From Acidobacteriota bacterium (GTDB lineage: Bacteria; Acidobacteriota; Terriglobia; Terriglobales; Acidobacteriaceae), in the NCBI GenBank assembly GCA_021778845.1, contig JAJYBU010000007.1, positions 1-64,000 of the forward strand: a DNA stretch of 64,000 nucleotides, written 5' to 3'. Numbering within the stretch: the stretch's first letter is position 1; each line of letters starts with the position of its first letter. A model generated the notes under the pieces. It searched no databases. It saw only the letters and a program-made list of their open reading frames with translations, and was not told the DNA's origin. This document shows positions 40,379 to 50,633 of this stretch, one piece after another. The position numbers and the translations under genes are program-made.

Positions 40379-41356
40379 TTATCGGCTCATGCTCTCTTCC
40401 GATGGCCGAATCCTCACAATCCGGTCCACCGCATACGGCGTATTCTGCGACTGCGTAAAGAAGTGGCGCACCTGCAACTCGCCCAACAGTCCCACGCCAA
40501 TGAACTGAATTCCCGCCAGGATCAACACCGCGGCCACCGTAAACAACGGCGCGTGTTCGTCCATCACATTGCTTCTGGAAAGCAGCTTGTGCAGCAGCAG
40601 CCAGGTGGCCATGCCCCCCCCCCCAAACACACCCAGAAAACCGATGCTGCCAAAGAAGTGCAGCGGACGCGTCATATATTTCAGCAGAAACCGGATCGTC
40701 AGGAGATCGAAGAAGACACGGAAGGTGCGCGAAATCCCGTAGTGGCTTCGCCCGGACTCCCGCGCGGGATTCGTAATCACTACCTCGCAGATCGTCGCGC
40801 CATACCAGCTCGCCAGCGCAGGAATGAACCGGTGCATCTCCCCATACAGCGGAATGTTCTGGATCACATCGCGGCGATACGCCTTGAATGTCGTTCCGAA
40901 ATCATGAATATTGACGCCCGAAAGCCGCGCCATCAGCCAGTTCGCCACAGCCGAAGGGACTCTGCGGAGCACCATGTTGTCGGCGCGATGCGCCCGCCAT
41001 CCACTGACCACGTCGTAGCCTTCTTCCAGCTTGGCCAGAAATATCGGAATCTCCGACGGATCGTGCTGCAGATCCCCATCCATGGCCAGAATATAATCGC
41101 CCGACGAATGATCAAAGCCGGCCGCCAACGCGGAAGTCTGCCCAAAATTCCGCCGCAGCTTCACCAGCAGCACACGCGAATCTACCGCCGCAATCTCCTC
41201 CAGCAGGCGGTACGTCCGGTCCCGCGAACCATCGTCTACAAACACCAGTTCGAAGCTCGAACTCACCTGCTCCATCACGCCCTTCACGCGGTCATAGAGC
41301 TTGGTGACGTTCTCTTCTTCGTTGTGAAACGGGACGACGATGGAATATTTCGGCAC
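40379..41356 (-). CDS. Polyprenyl-phosphate glycosyltransferase, GT2 (DPM1/GtrB-like)
   Basis: A 325-residue enzyme with a GT-A catalytic domain (YSIVVPFHNEEENVTKLYDRV, DDGSRDRT, ILAMDGDLQHDPSEI with the DxD) and two C-terminal membrane helices (about residues 235-260 and 270-295). GtrB/ArnC-like proteins attach a sugar to undecaprenyl phosphate for periplasmic glycosylation. The start is GTG 41356 because the family begins right at SIVVPFHNEE; DNA further upstream in this frame belongs to an IS21 remnant. A run of 11 C (forward strand 40614-40624) encodes the GGGG between the helices, a possible slippage site; in the given sequence the frame is intact. Confidence 0.92.
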   Translation of the reverse strand: MPKYSIVVPFHNEEENVTKLYDRVKGVMEQVSSSFELVFVDDGSRDRTYRLLEEIAAVDSRVLLVKLRRNFGQTSALAAGFDHSSGDYILAMDGDLQHDPSEIPIFLAKLEEGYDVVSGWRAHRADNMVLRRVPSAVANWLMARLSGVNIHDFGTTFKAYRRDVIQNIPLYGEMHRFIPALASWYGATICEVVITNPARESGRSHYGISRTFRVFFDLLTIRFLLKYMTRPLHFFGSIGFLGVFGGGGMATWLLLHKLLSRSNVMDEHAPLFTVAAVLILAGIQFIGVGLLGELQVRHFFTQSQNTPYAVDRIVRIRPSEESMSR

Positions 41357-41429
41357 GCATCTGATTTTACGCCGTCCCGCGTGGCCGCAACGTTTTTCTG
41401 ATCCGGGTAACGTCCGCGATACACTACTC

Positions 41430-41642
41430 TCAGGTGCCACGATCGATCTCACCGATCCGCCGCGGCCCCAGCTTGGGCCGCTTGATCGGCTGCTGCCGCT
41501 GGTAGCCTGGCGGCACAGCGTACTGCAGCATCTTCCGTACCGTATCCCGCGACAACCCAAACTCTCTGGCTACCGCTCGCTGACTCCGGCCCTCAACTCG
41601 AACCGCACGACGTACCCGCCCATATATCTCCACCTGGAACAT
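41430..41642 (-). pseudogene. IS21-family transposase IstA, N-terminal remnant
   Basis: The 70-residue frame MFQVEIYGRVRRAV...EGRSQRAVAREFGLSRDTVRKML...PPGYQRQQPIKRPKLG is the helix-turn-helix N-terminus of IS21 IstA, which normally runs to about 500 residues. Homology stops near 41470 and the frame ends in unrelated sequence, with no catalytic DDE domain and no istB. The remnant has been cut by a deletion that joins it to the glycosyltransferase promoter region. Confidence 0.85.
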
Positions 41643-41773
41643 CCCTCCGGTGTTCCATGAACCATGCCATCAAAGCAACGGCTCACGAAAACAAGATCCG
41701 GCGGGTGGCCTACTTTTACTCCGCCGCAGAACGCCGCTCACGCGGCGCACTGTGGCCTAGTTTTGCACCGGCG
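41643..41773 (-). mobile_element. IS21 terminal region with internal repeats
   Basis: Upstream of the istA remnant, two related 22-base motifs occur: GTGGCCTACTTTTACTCCGCCG at 41705-41726 is written here only by position and its first bases GTGGCCTA, and its partner lies at 41752-41773 (GTGGCCTAGTTTTGCACC...). Multiple such repeats are typical transposase-binding sites at IS21 ends. The exact terminus and any target duplication are not identifiable. Confidence 0.6.
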
Positions 41774-41887
41774 CTCATACGCAACTCGTCAGCCCATGCG
41801 CCGCACCTGGGCGCCACTGAATTTCACTGGTTCCGGCATGATCTTCTCCAAAAGAATATAATTCCTAAAGTAGAAACGAGGTGTCCC

Positions 41888-42421
41888 ATGACACTCTGTT
41901 CCGCCTGCGGTGCTCAACTACTTCCCGGGGCGCCCAACTGCCCCCACTGCCCGTTGCCCGTCACAGCGTTCGCCGTGCCAGCTCCCGTCCGCCAGCCGAA
42001 GCCGATGTTCTCTGCGCTAAGCCTGATTGGGATCGCCTTGGTCGCCGTCATCGCGCTGGGTGCCTGGCTCGACAAAGTGCGCCCGCAGAGCTCCTCGGAC
42101 CATCCGGTCACGGTGACAGATACACCTACGGAGGACGCCGCCACGAGTAGCCCTGCGGCGTTTCGGAAGCAGTGTGGCGACCCGGCCCTGGTGCGCGCTG
42201 GCATCGAGCCTGCCGACGCTAGAGGCATGGGGGAGATCCCCTCCTCAGCAGCATTCACCTACATCTATCGAACCCCACCCACAGAGATGCACGTCATCTT
42301 TCTGAAAGATCAGGAGGTGCCCATGGTGTTCCGAGAGCACCTGCACGGAAGGGTGTATGCATTCTCTCCCCATTCCGGGATGGTGGAGATGGGCTGCAGG
42401 CTGGACAGCGGAGCCAGATAG
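41888..42421 (+). CDS. Zinc-ribbon membrane protein of unknown function
   Basis: A 177-residue protein with an N-terminal zinc ribbon (CSACGAQLLPGAPNCPHC, two CxxC pairs), a single membrane helix (MFSALSLIGIALVAVIALGAWL, about residues 39-60) and an extracytoplasmic domain with one Cys near the middle (FRKQCGDPAL) and one near the end (MGCRLD) that could pair. GAGGTG precedes ATG 41888; the frame is open upstream to 41657 but that DNA is IS21 terminus. Similar zinc-ribbon/TM proteins are common in Acidobacteria without a known role. The IS21 scar lies directly in its upstream region. Confidence 0.72.
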   Translation: MTLCSACGAQLLPGAPNCPHCPLPVTAFAVPAPVRQPKPMFSALSLIGIALVAVIALGAWLDKVRPQSSSDHPVTVTDTPTEDAATSSPAAFRKQCGDPALVRAGIEPADARGMGEIPSSAAFTYIYRTPPTEMHVIFLKDQEVPMVFREHLHGRVYAFSPHSGMVEMGCRLDSGAR

Positions 42422-42443
42422 CGAACCGGCTCCGCCCTCTGGC

Positions 42444-42629
42444 TTAGTCGGTATACAGCAGGCCCAGCACGTCGGAGACATCGGCGTTGCAACTGAAGTC
42501 GATATCCGACACCCAGAAGTCCTCCTGCTTGGTGGGCTTTGAGAACATGCCCAACGTCACCGAGTTCAACTGGATCAGATCGAGCGCCCTCAGTAGGTGC
42601 CTCAGATCTTTTGCGGAGATGTTTTTCAC
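42444..42629 (-). CDS. Small hypothetical protein, second gene of a coupled pair
   Basis: A 61-residue protein starting at GTG 42629 (KNISAKDLRHLLRALDLIQLNSV), whose GTG overlaps the TGA of the upstream 49-residue gene as GTGA. It is mixed helical and acidic (several Asp at the C-terminus) with one Cys. No family recognised. The overlap and the shared strong ribosome site upstream argue that it is translated. Confidence 0.55.
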   Translation of the reverse strand: MKNISAKDLRHLLRALDLIQLNSVTLGMFSKPTKQEDFWVSDIDFSCNADVSDVLGLLYTD

Positions 42630-42775
42630 GCCTTCACCCCGCTCGCCGCCTCAGCCGCCAGCGCGTCGGTTAGGGCCGCGGCGTAGGTTTCGATCCTGGC
42701 GTAGATCCGCAGGATCTGACCATCGTCCAGCGGTGCGATGCTCTGCGTGGTGGGTATACTATCTGTGAGGTTCAT
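42626..42775 (-). CDS. Small hypothetical protein, first gene of a coupled pair
   Basis: A 49-residue protein (MNLTDSIPTTQSIAPLDDGQ... to ASGVKA), mostly a predicted alanine-rich helix in its second half (RIYARIETYAAALTDALAAEA). AAGGAG lies 7 bases before its ATG, one of the best ribosome sites in the window. Its stop overlaps the start of the following 61-residue gene. The pair lies 45 bases from, and divergent to, the tRNA gene, a common place for phage or island cargo. No function assigned. Confidence 0.55.
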   Translation of the reverse strand: MNLTDSIPTTQSIAPLDDGQILRIYARIETYAAALTDALAAEAASGVKA

Positions 42776-42820
42776 GGGTGCTCCTTACCGAGCTGGTTGT
42801 GGCTCACCCCCCAGAACGAT

Positions 42821-42897
42821 GGCCCGGTAGCTCAGATGCATAGAGCAGCGCACTCCTAACGCGAAGGTCGCAGGTTGGACTCCTGCCCGGGCCACCA
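42821..42897 (+). tRNA. tRNA-Arg(CCT), unusual
   Basis: A 77-base cloverleaf with encoded CCA. The 7-bp acceptor GGCCCGG/CCGGGCC and T stem GCAGG/CCTGC are perfect, and the D stem is GCTC/GAGC. The anticodon loop CTCCTAA gives CCT (Arg AGG), identical to the E. coli tRNA-Arg(CCU) loop. Two oddities are seen: the anticodon stem has only three Watson-Crick pairs (27-43 is G/A and 31-39 is A/C), and the D-loop G19 and T-loop C56 are swapped to C19 and G56, which could still pair. It may be a functional, co-evolved tRNA or a decaying copy. Confidence 0.8.
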
Positions 42898-43360
42898 CCC
42901 CTCATATACGCCATGCTTTAGGCTTGGATCAAAGCAGAAGAAAACGATTTCGACTCGGGGATACCTGCGCCAATCTATATACCGGCCATTTTGGATGTCT
43001 AGCCAGGGCGATAATTTAGTCAGATGGCGAGATCACATATGTCCAACAATGGTCTGCATCCAAAGCAGTCTTCCCTCTATAGAATTTTGACAGTCATGGT
43101 ACGCACGTCATACTGCTCTCGTGTTTTGGAAATTCGCTCTTTTGAAGCGAGCTCAGCCCGCCGCCCAAGGGTAATCTTCACATCTCCCGCTCACGGCCAT
43201 GAAGTTCATGGATTCACATATCGATCTGGGACTCGTTCAGCTTGGTTCAAGCTGAACTCCGATAGCCCCGACTAACGCCGTCGACGAGCACCGATCGGTA
43301 CCGCGATGCAAGCTGAATTACATTCTCAACATAAGAGCCGCAAGGCCAAAGAAACGAAGT
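42898..43360. promoter_or_regulatory. 463-base gap with palindromes upstream of the GH2 gene
   Basis: No convincing gene is present. A perfect palindrome CCATGAA-G-TTCATGG lies at 43197-43211. A second dyad, GTTCAGCTTG-GTT-CAAGCTGAAC, lies at 43235-43257, and a third copy of its right half (CAAGCTGAA) at 43309-43317, exactly 61 bases after the second. These look like operators for a repressor of the downstream glycosidase. The composition is more AT-rich than the DNA left of the tRNA. Confidence 0.5.
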
Positions 43361-46300
43361 GTGAAAATGCGTCGATGGTTACTCGCTCTGCTGTTACTGA
43401 TCTACGCCCTACCTGCGGTTGCACAGCGGACACGCTACAACTTCAATCCGGATTGGCTCTTGTGGGTTGGGGATGCTCCTGAAGCGGCCCAACCTGCTTA
43501 TGACGATACCAGATGGAAGCAAGTGGTGCTCCCGCGCGCCTGGAATGAGGATTATGCATTCAGGGTATCCATCCATGATCAGCCAACGGGCATCGCGTGG
43601 TACCGCAAACATTTCAAAGTCCCCACAGTGCAACCCGGTCAACGCGTTCTGATCGAATTTGAAGGAGCCCGCCTCGCTGCCGAGGTCTACATCAATGGCA
43701 AATCGATTGGCTTGAGCGAGAGCGGAGTCGCGGCATTCGGATTCGATCTCACTCCGTACCTGGTCCCGGGTGACAATGTACTCGCCGTCCGAACGGACAA
43801 TCGATGGGACTATCGCGAGAAGGCGACGAACTCGAAGGTCCAGTGGAACAATGGGAACTTCTACTCGAACTTCGGTGGACTCAACAAGAACGTCTGGCTG
43901 TACATCACACCAGCTGTTCACCAGACACTCCCACTTTTTTCGTCAATGGGCTCAACCGGACAATACGTTTGGGCCGATGGTTTTAACCTCGGCAAAGGTG
44001 CCGCCACAGTTCACGCCGAGTCACAAGCGCGTAACGATACGGACAAGGTGGCAGATGCCAGACTCAGCACAGACCTTATCGATTTGAATGGAAGAGTCGT
44101 GGCGTCTGCAAACTCGAGTTCGATACAAATTGCTCCACACGCGATGGAAACCCTGACTACGCAAATGCCTTCCCACGGTTTGCACTTTTGGAGCTGGGGG
44201 TACGGCTACCTTTACACGGTTCGTTTCACGCTTCGGGTAGACGGTCAGAGCGATGACACAGTGCTCGTTCATACAGGATTTCGACAGACTGCATTTCACG
44301 ATGGAATGATCTACCTCAATGGTCGTGTGATGCAGGTGCATGGTTATGCTGCTCGAACCACCAACGAGTGGCCTGCTCTTGGCACAGATGTCCCACCTTG
44401 GGTCTCTGACTTCTCTAACGGGCTCATCGTAGAAGACAACGGTAATCTCGTGCGCTGGATGCACGTTACGCCTTCGAAGCAGGACGTTGAGTCCTGTGAT
44501 CGTGTTGGCTTGCCGCAATCCATGCCTGCGGGAGACGCCGAAGGCGACCCCAAGGGGCGGGAGTGGCAGGCCCGGGTCGAACTGATGCGCGACAGCATCA
44601 TTTACAACCGAAACAATCCTTCCATTCTTTTCTATGAGTCCGGCAACAAGGGCATCACCGAAGAGCACATGCGTGCAATGCTGGCCGTTAGAAACCAGTT
44701 TGATCCGCATGGAGGTCGCGCCATCGGGTCGCGTGAGATGCTCAATTCAAAGCTTGCAGAGTACGGCGGCGAGATGCTGTACATCAATAAATCAAGCACC
44801 AAGCCGGTGTGGGCGCATGAGTATAACCGCGACGAAGGCGCACGCAAATTCTGGGATGATCAAACGCCTCCCTTCCATAAAGATTCTCCTCTCTACAACC
44901 GCAACCAAGACAGCTATACGCTTGAGGACGTTGTCCGCTGGGACGATTATTTCCGTGCTCGTCCCGGTACAGGTAGCCGCGTTTCATCGGGCGGGGTCAA
45001 CATCAGTTGGATCGATGAAAACTCGCATTTCCGGGGAGACAACAACTATCGCCGCTCGGGCGAAGTCGACTCCATGAGGATTCCGAAAGACGCCTTCTTT
45101 GCGCACCAGGTCATCTGGGACGGGTGGGTCGATCCCGAACACCCACGAGTTCACATCAGTGGCCATTGGAACTACCATGAAGGCATCACACGAACAGTCA
45201 ATGTCATTGCCAACACCGCGTTCGTGGAACTGAAGCTGAATGGACACTCTCTTGGCATTCAATCACCTTCAAATGATTTCGTATTTGCGTTCAAGAATGT
45301 CGTCTATAAGCCTGGACGCCTGGAAGCCATTGCACTCGACAAAGATCATCGCCCCCTGGCCTCAACCCGTTTAGAGACCACGGGACAGCCTGTGCGCATC
45401 GTCCTCACTCCTCATGTATCCCCCACAGGATTTCACGCGGATGGTTCGGACCTGGCGCTGGTTGATGTCGAAGTTGTCGACGCAAAAAACCGTCGCGTCC
45501 CTGTCGCATTGAACATGATCCATTTTCAACTGGATGGTCCGGCGGAATGGCGAGGCGGCATTGCGCAAGGATCCGCGATACCAGTTCCGATCAATTCCCT
45601 ACCGATGAACACCGGCTTAGCTGCAACAGCAGCAGCACCCTACCTTCATGAGGACAACTACATCCTGTCGAAAGATCTCCCAGTCGAGGGTGGGATCAAC
45701 CGGGTGTCCATACGTTCTACAGAGCAAGCCGGCACCATTACGCTTATTGCGAAGAGCGATAACCTTCAGGATGCTCGCATCACGCTAACTTCGACCGCCG
45801 TGGCGAAGAAGGATGGACTATCCAATTTTGATCCGAGCGACAAACTCGCGTCCAACCTGGAACGCGGGCCAACGCCCTCTACGCCGTCATTCAAAGTCAC
45901 TCGGCAATCTGTGGTCATCAAGTCAGCGACTGCAGGCGCAAATTCCAGCGAAGCAGTTAATTCGTTTGATGGAGATGAGACCACCTCATGGAGCAACGGA
46001 CAGAGCGCAGCGTCTGACATAACCTCTGACGGACTGCCGGTCAAAGGTGCTAAACCGTCTCGCCCGAAGGTCGCTGCCTCTTTAGATGCGGCATGGGTCG
46101 AGTACACGCTCGACCACCCCGTCTCGCCGACAGCACTCGATCTGAAGCTTGTGTCTTTCCGCCTTCGCCGTTATCCCGTGCAGGTGACGTTGGACGGCAA
46201 GACGGTCTATAAGGGAACAACCCCAACCAGCCTCGGGTACGTCACATTGCCGCTGCAGACTGTAGCCCCCGGCACACATTTGCGTATCCAGTTAACCGCT

Positions 46301-46450
46301 CCGTCGTTCGCAGTCGAAGAGTCACACGCGTTGGTCGAAGTGAACGGGAAGATCGATCAGGCGCAGCCTGAGTCTCAAAGCGTAAGCCCTCTCTTCGGAG
46401 TCATTGAGGCGGAAGTGTACACCGCACCTGGACGTGACTCGACCCACTAG
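43361..46450 (+). CDS. Glycoside hydrolase family 2 (beta-galactosidase-like), secreted
   Basis: A 1029-residue secreted enzyme starting at GTG 43361 or ATG 43367, with a signal peptide ending PAVAQ near residue 22. Domains in order: sugar-binding jelly roll (about 25-180), Ig-like (180-300), TIM barrel (300-600), Ig-like/DUF4982-type domains (about 600-800) and a discoidin-like C-terminal domain (about 850-985). The barrel has the RNNPSI strand, but the acid/base motif reads FYESGNK where the family has WSxGNE, so the canonical Glu is Lys. A Glu in WAHEYNRDE is a candidate nucleophile. It would act on plant or microbial beta-glycosides. Codon use is more AT-rich than the genes before the tRNA. 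Confidence 0.85.
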   Translation: MKMRRWLLALLLLIYALPAVAQRTRYNFNPDWLLWVGDAPEAAQPAYDDTRWKQVVLPRAWNEDYAFRVSIHDQPTGIAWYRKHFKVPTVQPGQRVLIEFEGARLAAEVYINGKSIGLSESGVAAFGFDLTPYLVPGDNVLAVRTDNRWDYREKATNSKVQWNNGNFYSNFGGLNKNVWLYITPAVHQTLPLFSSMGSTGQYVWADGFNLGKGAATVHAESQARNDTDKVADARLSTDLIDLNGRVVASANSSSIQIAPHAMETLTTQMPSHGLHFWSWGYGYLYTVRFTLRVDGQSDDTVLVHTGFRQTAFHDGMIYLNGRVMQVHGYAARTTNEWPALGTDVPPWVSDFSNGLIVEDNGNLVRWMHVTPSKQDVESCDRVGLPQSMPAGDAEGDPKGREWQARVELMRDSIIYNRNNPSILFYESGNKGITEEHMRAMLAVRNQFDPHGGRAIGSREMLNSKLAEYGGEMLYINKSSTKPVWAHEYNRDEGARKFWDDQTPPFHKDSPLYNRNQDSYTLEDVVRWDDYFRARPGTGSRVSSGGVNISWIDENSHFRGDNNYRRSGEVDSMRIPKDAFFAHQVIWDGWVDPEHPRVHISGHWNYHEGITRTVNVIANTAFVELKLNGHSLGIQSPSNDFVFAFKNVVYKPGRLEAIALDKDHRPLASTRLETTGQPVRIVLTPHVSPTGFHADGSDLALVDVEVVDAKNRRVPVALNMIHFQLDGPAEWRGGIAQGSAIPVPINSLPMNTGLAATAAAPYLHEDNYILSKDLPVEGGINRVSIRSTEQAGTITLIAKSDNLQDARITLTSTAVAKKDGLSNFDPSDKLASNLERGPTPSTPSFKVTRQSVVIKSATAGANSSEAVNSFDGDETTSWSNGQSAASDITSDGLPVKGAKPSRPKVAASLDAAWVEYTLDHPVSPTALDLKLVSFRLRRYPVQVTLDGKTVYKGTTPTSLGYVTLPLQTVAPGTHLRIQLTAPSFAVEESHALVEVNGKIDQAQPESQSVSPLFGVIEAEVYTAPGRDSTH

Positions 46451-46682
46451 CTGACGGCCAGGATGAGGAGTGCGGTAGTCTGTCAAACACTCCTGCAACT
46501 CTCCAACTTAACGGCCAAGCCCCTGGCCAAAGGATGAAAGCCACGCCTGTCCGTTATGCTCCATGCATGATCTCCCAACAGGGTTAGACACAAATAACAC
46601 CTACGGCTATGCATGCTCCCGCGTTCACCAAAATGCACATGGCATGACAATTCAGCGCTGAAAATCGTCGGACGATTCGACA

Positions 46683-48793
<2,111 letters not shown>

Positions 48794-48798
48794 TCAGA

Positions 48799-49782
48799 AT
48801 GAGAAGACGAACGAGCACGATGAAAATCGAGGGGACAGACTCGAGCAGCAATGGGCATCGCAGGCTATTCGTCGCACTTTTTTGGGTTACAGCGTGCATC
48901 ATGGCTCCGGCAGGTGCTCAGGAGAGGCAAATCAACAGGTCCGAATTGGCGGCCTCATCGGCGACGCCGATGGTCATCGACATCTGGCCTGGGGCCGCGC
49001 CGGGCTCCGAACAGTGGAAGCAAAAAGAGACCACAATACACATGGGTTCGATGGAGTCCATTGTCAACGTGACGACACCGACTTTGACGGTCTACCTGCC
49101 TGATCCGGCCAGGGCAACACGTACCGCCGTCATTATCGCCCCCGGTGGAGGCTTTCTTTTCCTGGGTACGGATACGCACGAGGTCGCAGAGTGGCTCGCG
49201 GCCCGAGGCATTGCGGGCCTTGTCCTGAAGTACCGAACAGCTCAGATCGAGGGCGAGACTGAAGCTCAATTAGGCCATGCCGGCAGCGCGCGCTTCGAGG
49301 CTCAGGTTCGCAACTATGCCTTGATCGCGCAGGATGGAAAGTATGCTCTGGACGACGGCGTGCAGGCGATCAAAGTTGTGCGCACGCACGCCGCCCAATG
49401 GGGTATCTCGCCAGATCGCGTGGTCTTCATGGGCTTCTCGGCTGGCGGAATGATCGCGGAATATACGGCCATTCAGCCGGATGTGAGCGCCCGCCCTAAC
49501 TACGCTGCTCCAATTTATGGAGCCTATTTCCCTGCCGTGCCGCCGATACCGAAAGACGTGCCGCCCTTCTTCATGGAACTGGCGCAGGACGACAATCTCG
49601 CAGGGCCCCAAATCATCAAGTTCTACGATGCACTCAAGGCGGTCGGATACAAGCCGGAACTTCACATCTATGAACACGGCGGTCATGGTTGGAGTATGCG
49701 CAAGCAAGGCACCACCAGCGATCATTGGCTCGACGAATTTTACTGGTGGCTGGAAGCGCGCGGGCTTACGCGGCCGAGCTAA
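48799..49782 (+). CDS. Secreted alpha/beta hydrolase (acetyl/feruloyl esterase-like)
   Basis: A 327-residue secreted hydrolase; the signal peptide lies near residues 20-40 (LFVALFWVTACIMAPAGAQ). The oxyanion segment is PGGGFLFLG, the nucleophile elbow GFSAGG, the acid AQDDNLAG and the base EHGGHGWS, so the triad is complete. This matches BD-FAE/xylan-esterase-type proteins that remove acyl groups from plant polysaccharides. ATG 48799 and ATG 48820 are both possible. It is 13 bases after the aldo/keto reductase stop, in one operon. Confidence 0.88.
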   Translation: MRRRTSTMKIEGTDSSSNGHRRLFVALFWVTACIMAPAGAQERQINRSELAASSATPMVIDIWPGAAPGSEQWKQKETTIHMGSMESIVNVTTPTLTVYLPDPARATRTAVIIAPGGGFLFLGTDTHEVAEWLAARGIAGLVLKYRTAQIEGETEAQLGHAGSARFEAQVRNYALIAQDGKYALDDGVQAIKVVRTHAAQWGISPDRVVFMGFSAGGMIAEYTAIQPDVSARPNYAAPIYGAYFPAVPPIPKDVPPFFMELAQDDNLAGPQIIKFYDALKAVGYKPELHIYEHGGHGWSMRKQGTTSDHWLDEFYWWLEARGLTRPS

Positions 49783-49873
49783 TAACCCTGGCCCAAACAG
49801 GCTGAATTGGCGTCAATGATTTTGAACGGACTACGTGTATGGAATTGAACACACCAAAGGAAGGGTCAAGTAC

Positions 49874-50335
49874 ATGAGAACAAAACTTTGCATAATCGCT
49901 TTTGCAGGATGCCTATTATTCGCGTCTCGGGTCCAGGCACAAACGGCTGAGCCAACCTTCGCGAAGGGCGAACTGTCCACTGCAAAAAATCACACGGGGA
50001 ATATCTGGTTGAGGGAGCTAAACGTGGGCGACAGCGTGTTTGACCCCGGGATTGCTCAAGCAGTTTATGATGCCGGTGCAAAGCTCGATTGGCATATTCA
50101 TCCGGGCGGTCAGGTTCTGCTCATCACGGAAGGCGCTGGATACTATCAGGAACGAGGAAAGCCAGTACGAATCGTTCACAAGGGAGATGTCATAAAGTGC
50201 GCGCCAGGCGTAGAGCATTGGCACGGTGCTTTACCGAATAGCAGTTTCGCCTATATAGCGGTCACACCGACTCAAAAGGGACAAACTATTTGGCTGGAGC
50301 CTGTGAGCAACAAACTCTATAACAGCTTGAAATAG
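49874..50335 (+). CDS. Secreted cupin-domain protein
   Basis: A 153-residue protein with a signal peptide (CIIAFAGCLLFASRVQAQ) and a single cupin barrel. Cupin motif 1 is DWHIHPGGQVLLITEGAGYY (two His and one Glu) and motif 2 is GDVIKCAPGVEHWHGA, giving a standard metal site. Many small cupins beside aldo/keto reductases are annotated with carboxymuconolactone decarboxylases, but the reaction here is unknown. AAGG lies before ATG 49874. It ends the AKR-esterase-cupin set. Confidence 0.85.
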   Translation: MRTKLCIIAFAGCLLFASRVQAQTAEPTFAKGELSTAKNHTGNIWLRELNVGDSVFDPGIAQAVYDAGAKLDWHIHPGGQVLLITEGAGYYQERGKPVRIVHKGDVIKCAPGVEHWHGALPNSSFAYIAVTPTQKGQTIWLEPVSNKLYNSLK

Positions 50336-50633
50336 AGAATTGCTGGCGAAGACAGGTGAGCGGCACGATGAGCATCCTCCAGACTGGCCAGCTTGGCACG
50401 ATTGTCTTCCTGGTTGGTGCGTACGGTGCGCAGTAAGCCCTGAAGAGGTCTGGCCTGCCCGATCTTTTGAACCAGATTGCTTGTTCGTGTAGCGCAGCCT
50501 CTTCACTATGACCCTTCTTGCCCATATCCAGGTTCTCCTCTCCTGCTTCAGGAGAACCACAACAAGCCAAGTCCTCAAATTCAACTTGCCTTAGTTTTTG
50601 CGTCTTGGGTCGCCGAAGGAAGGTCAATTCGAG
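50336..50633 (-). pseudogene. IS3-type transposase OrfA scrap in decayed DNA
   Basis: On the reverse strand from 50525 the codons read MGKKGHSEE, the start of many IS3-family OrfA proteins, then homology is lost at once. Further down, in a different frame (about 50480-50336), the DNA has coding character (SNLVQKIGQARPLQGLLRTV...) without a start, suggesting another broken gene. A 9-bp palindrome (50531-50539 with 50550-50558) lies just upstream of the scrap. No intact gene is present. Confidence 0.5.
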
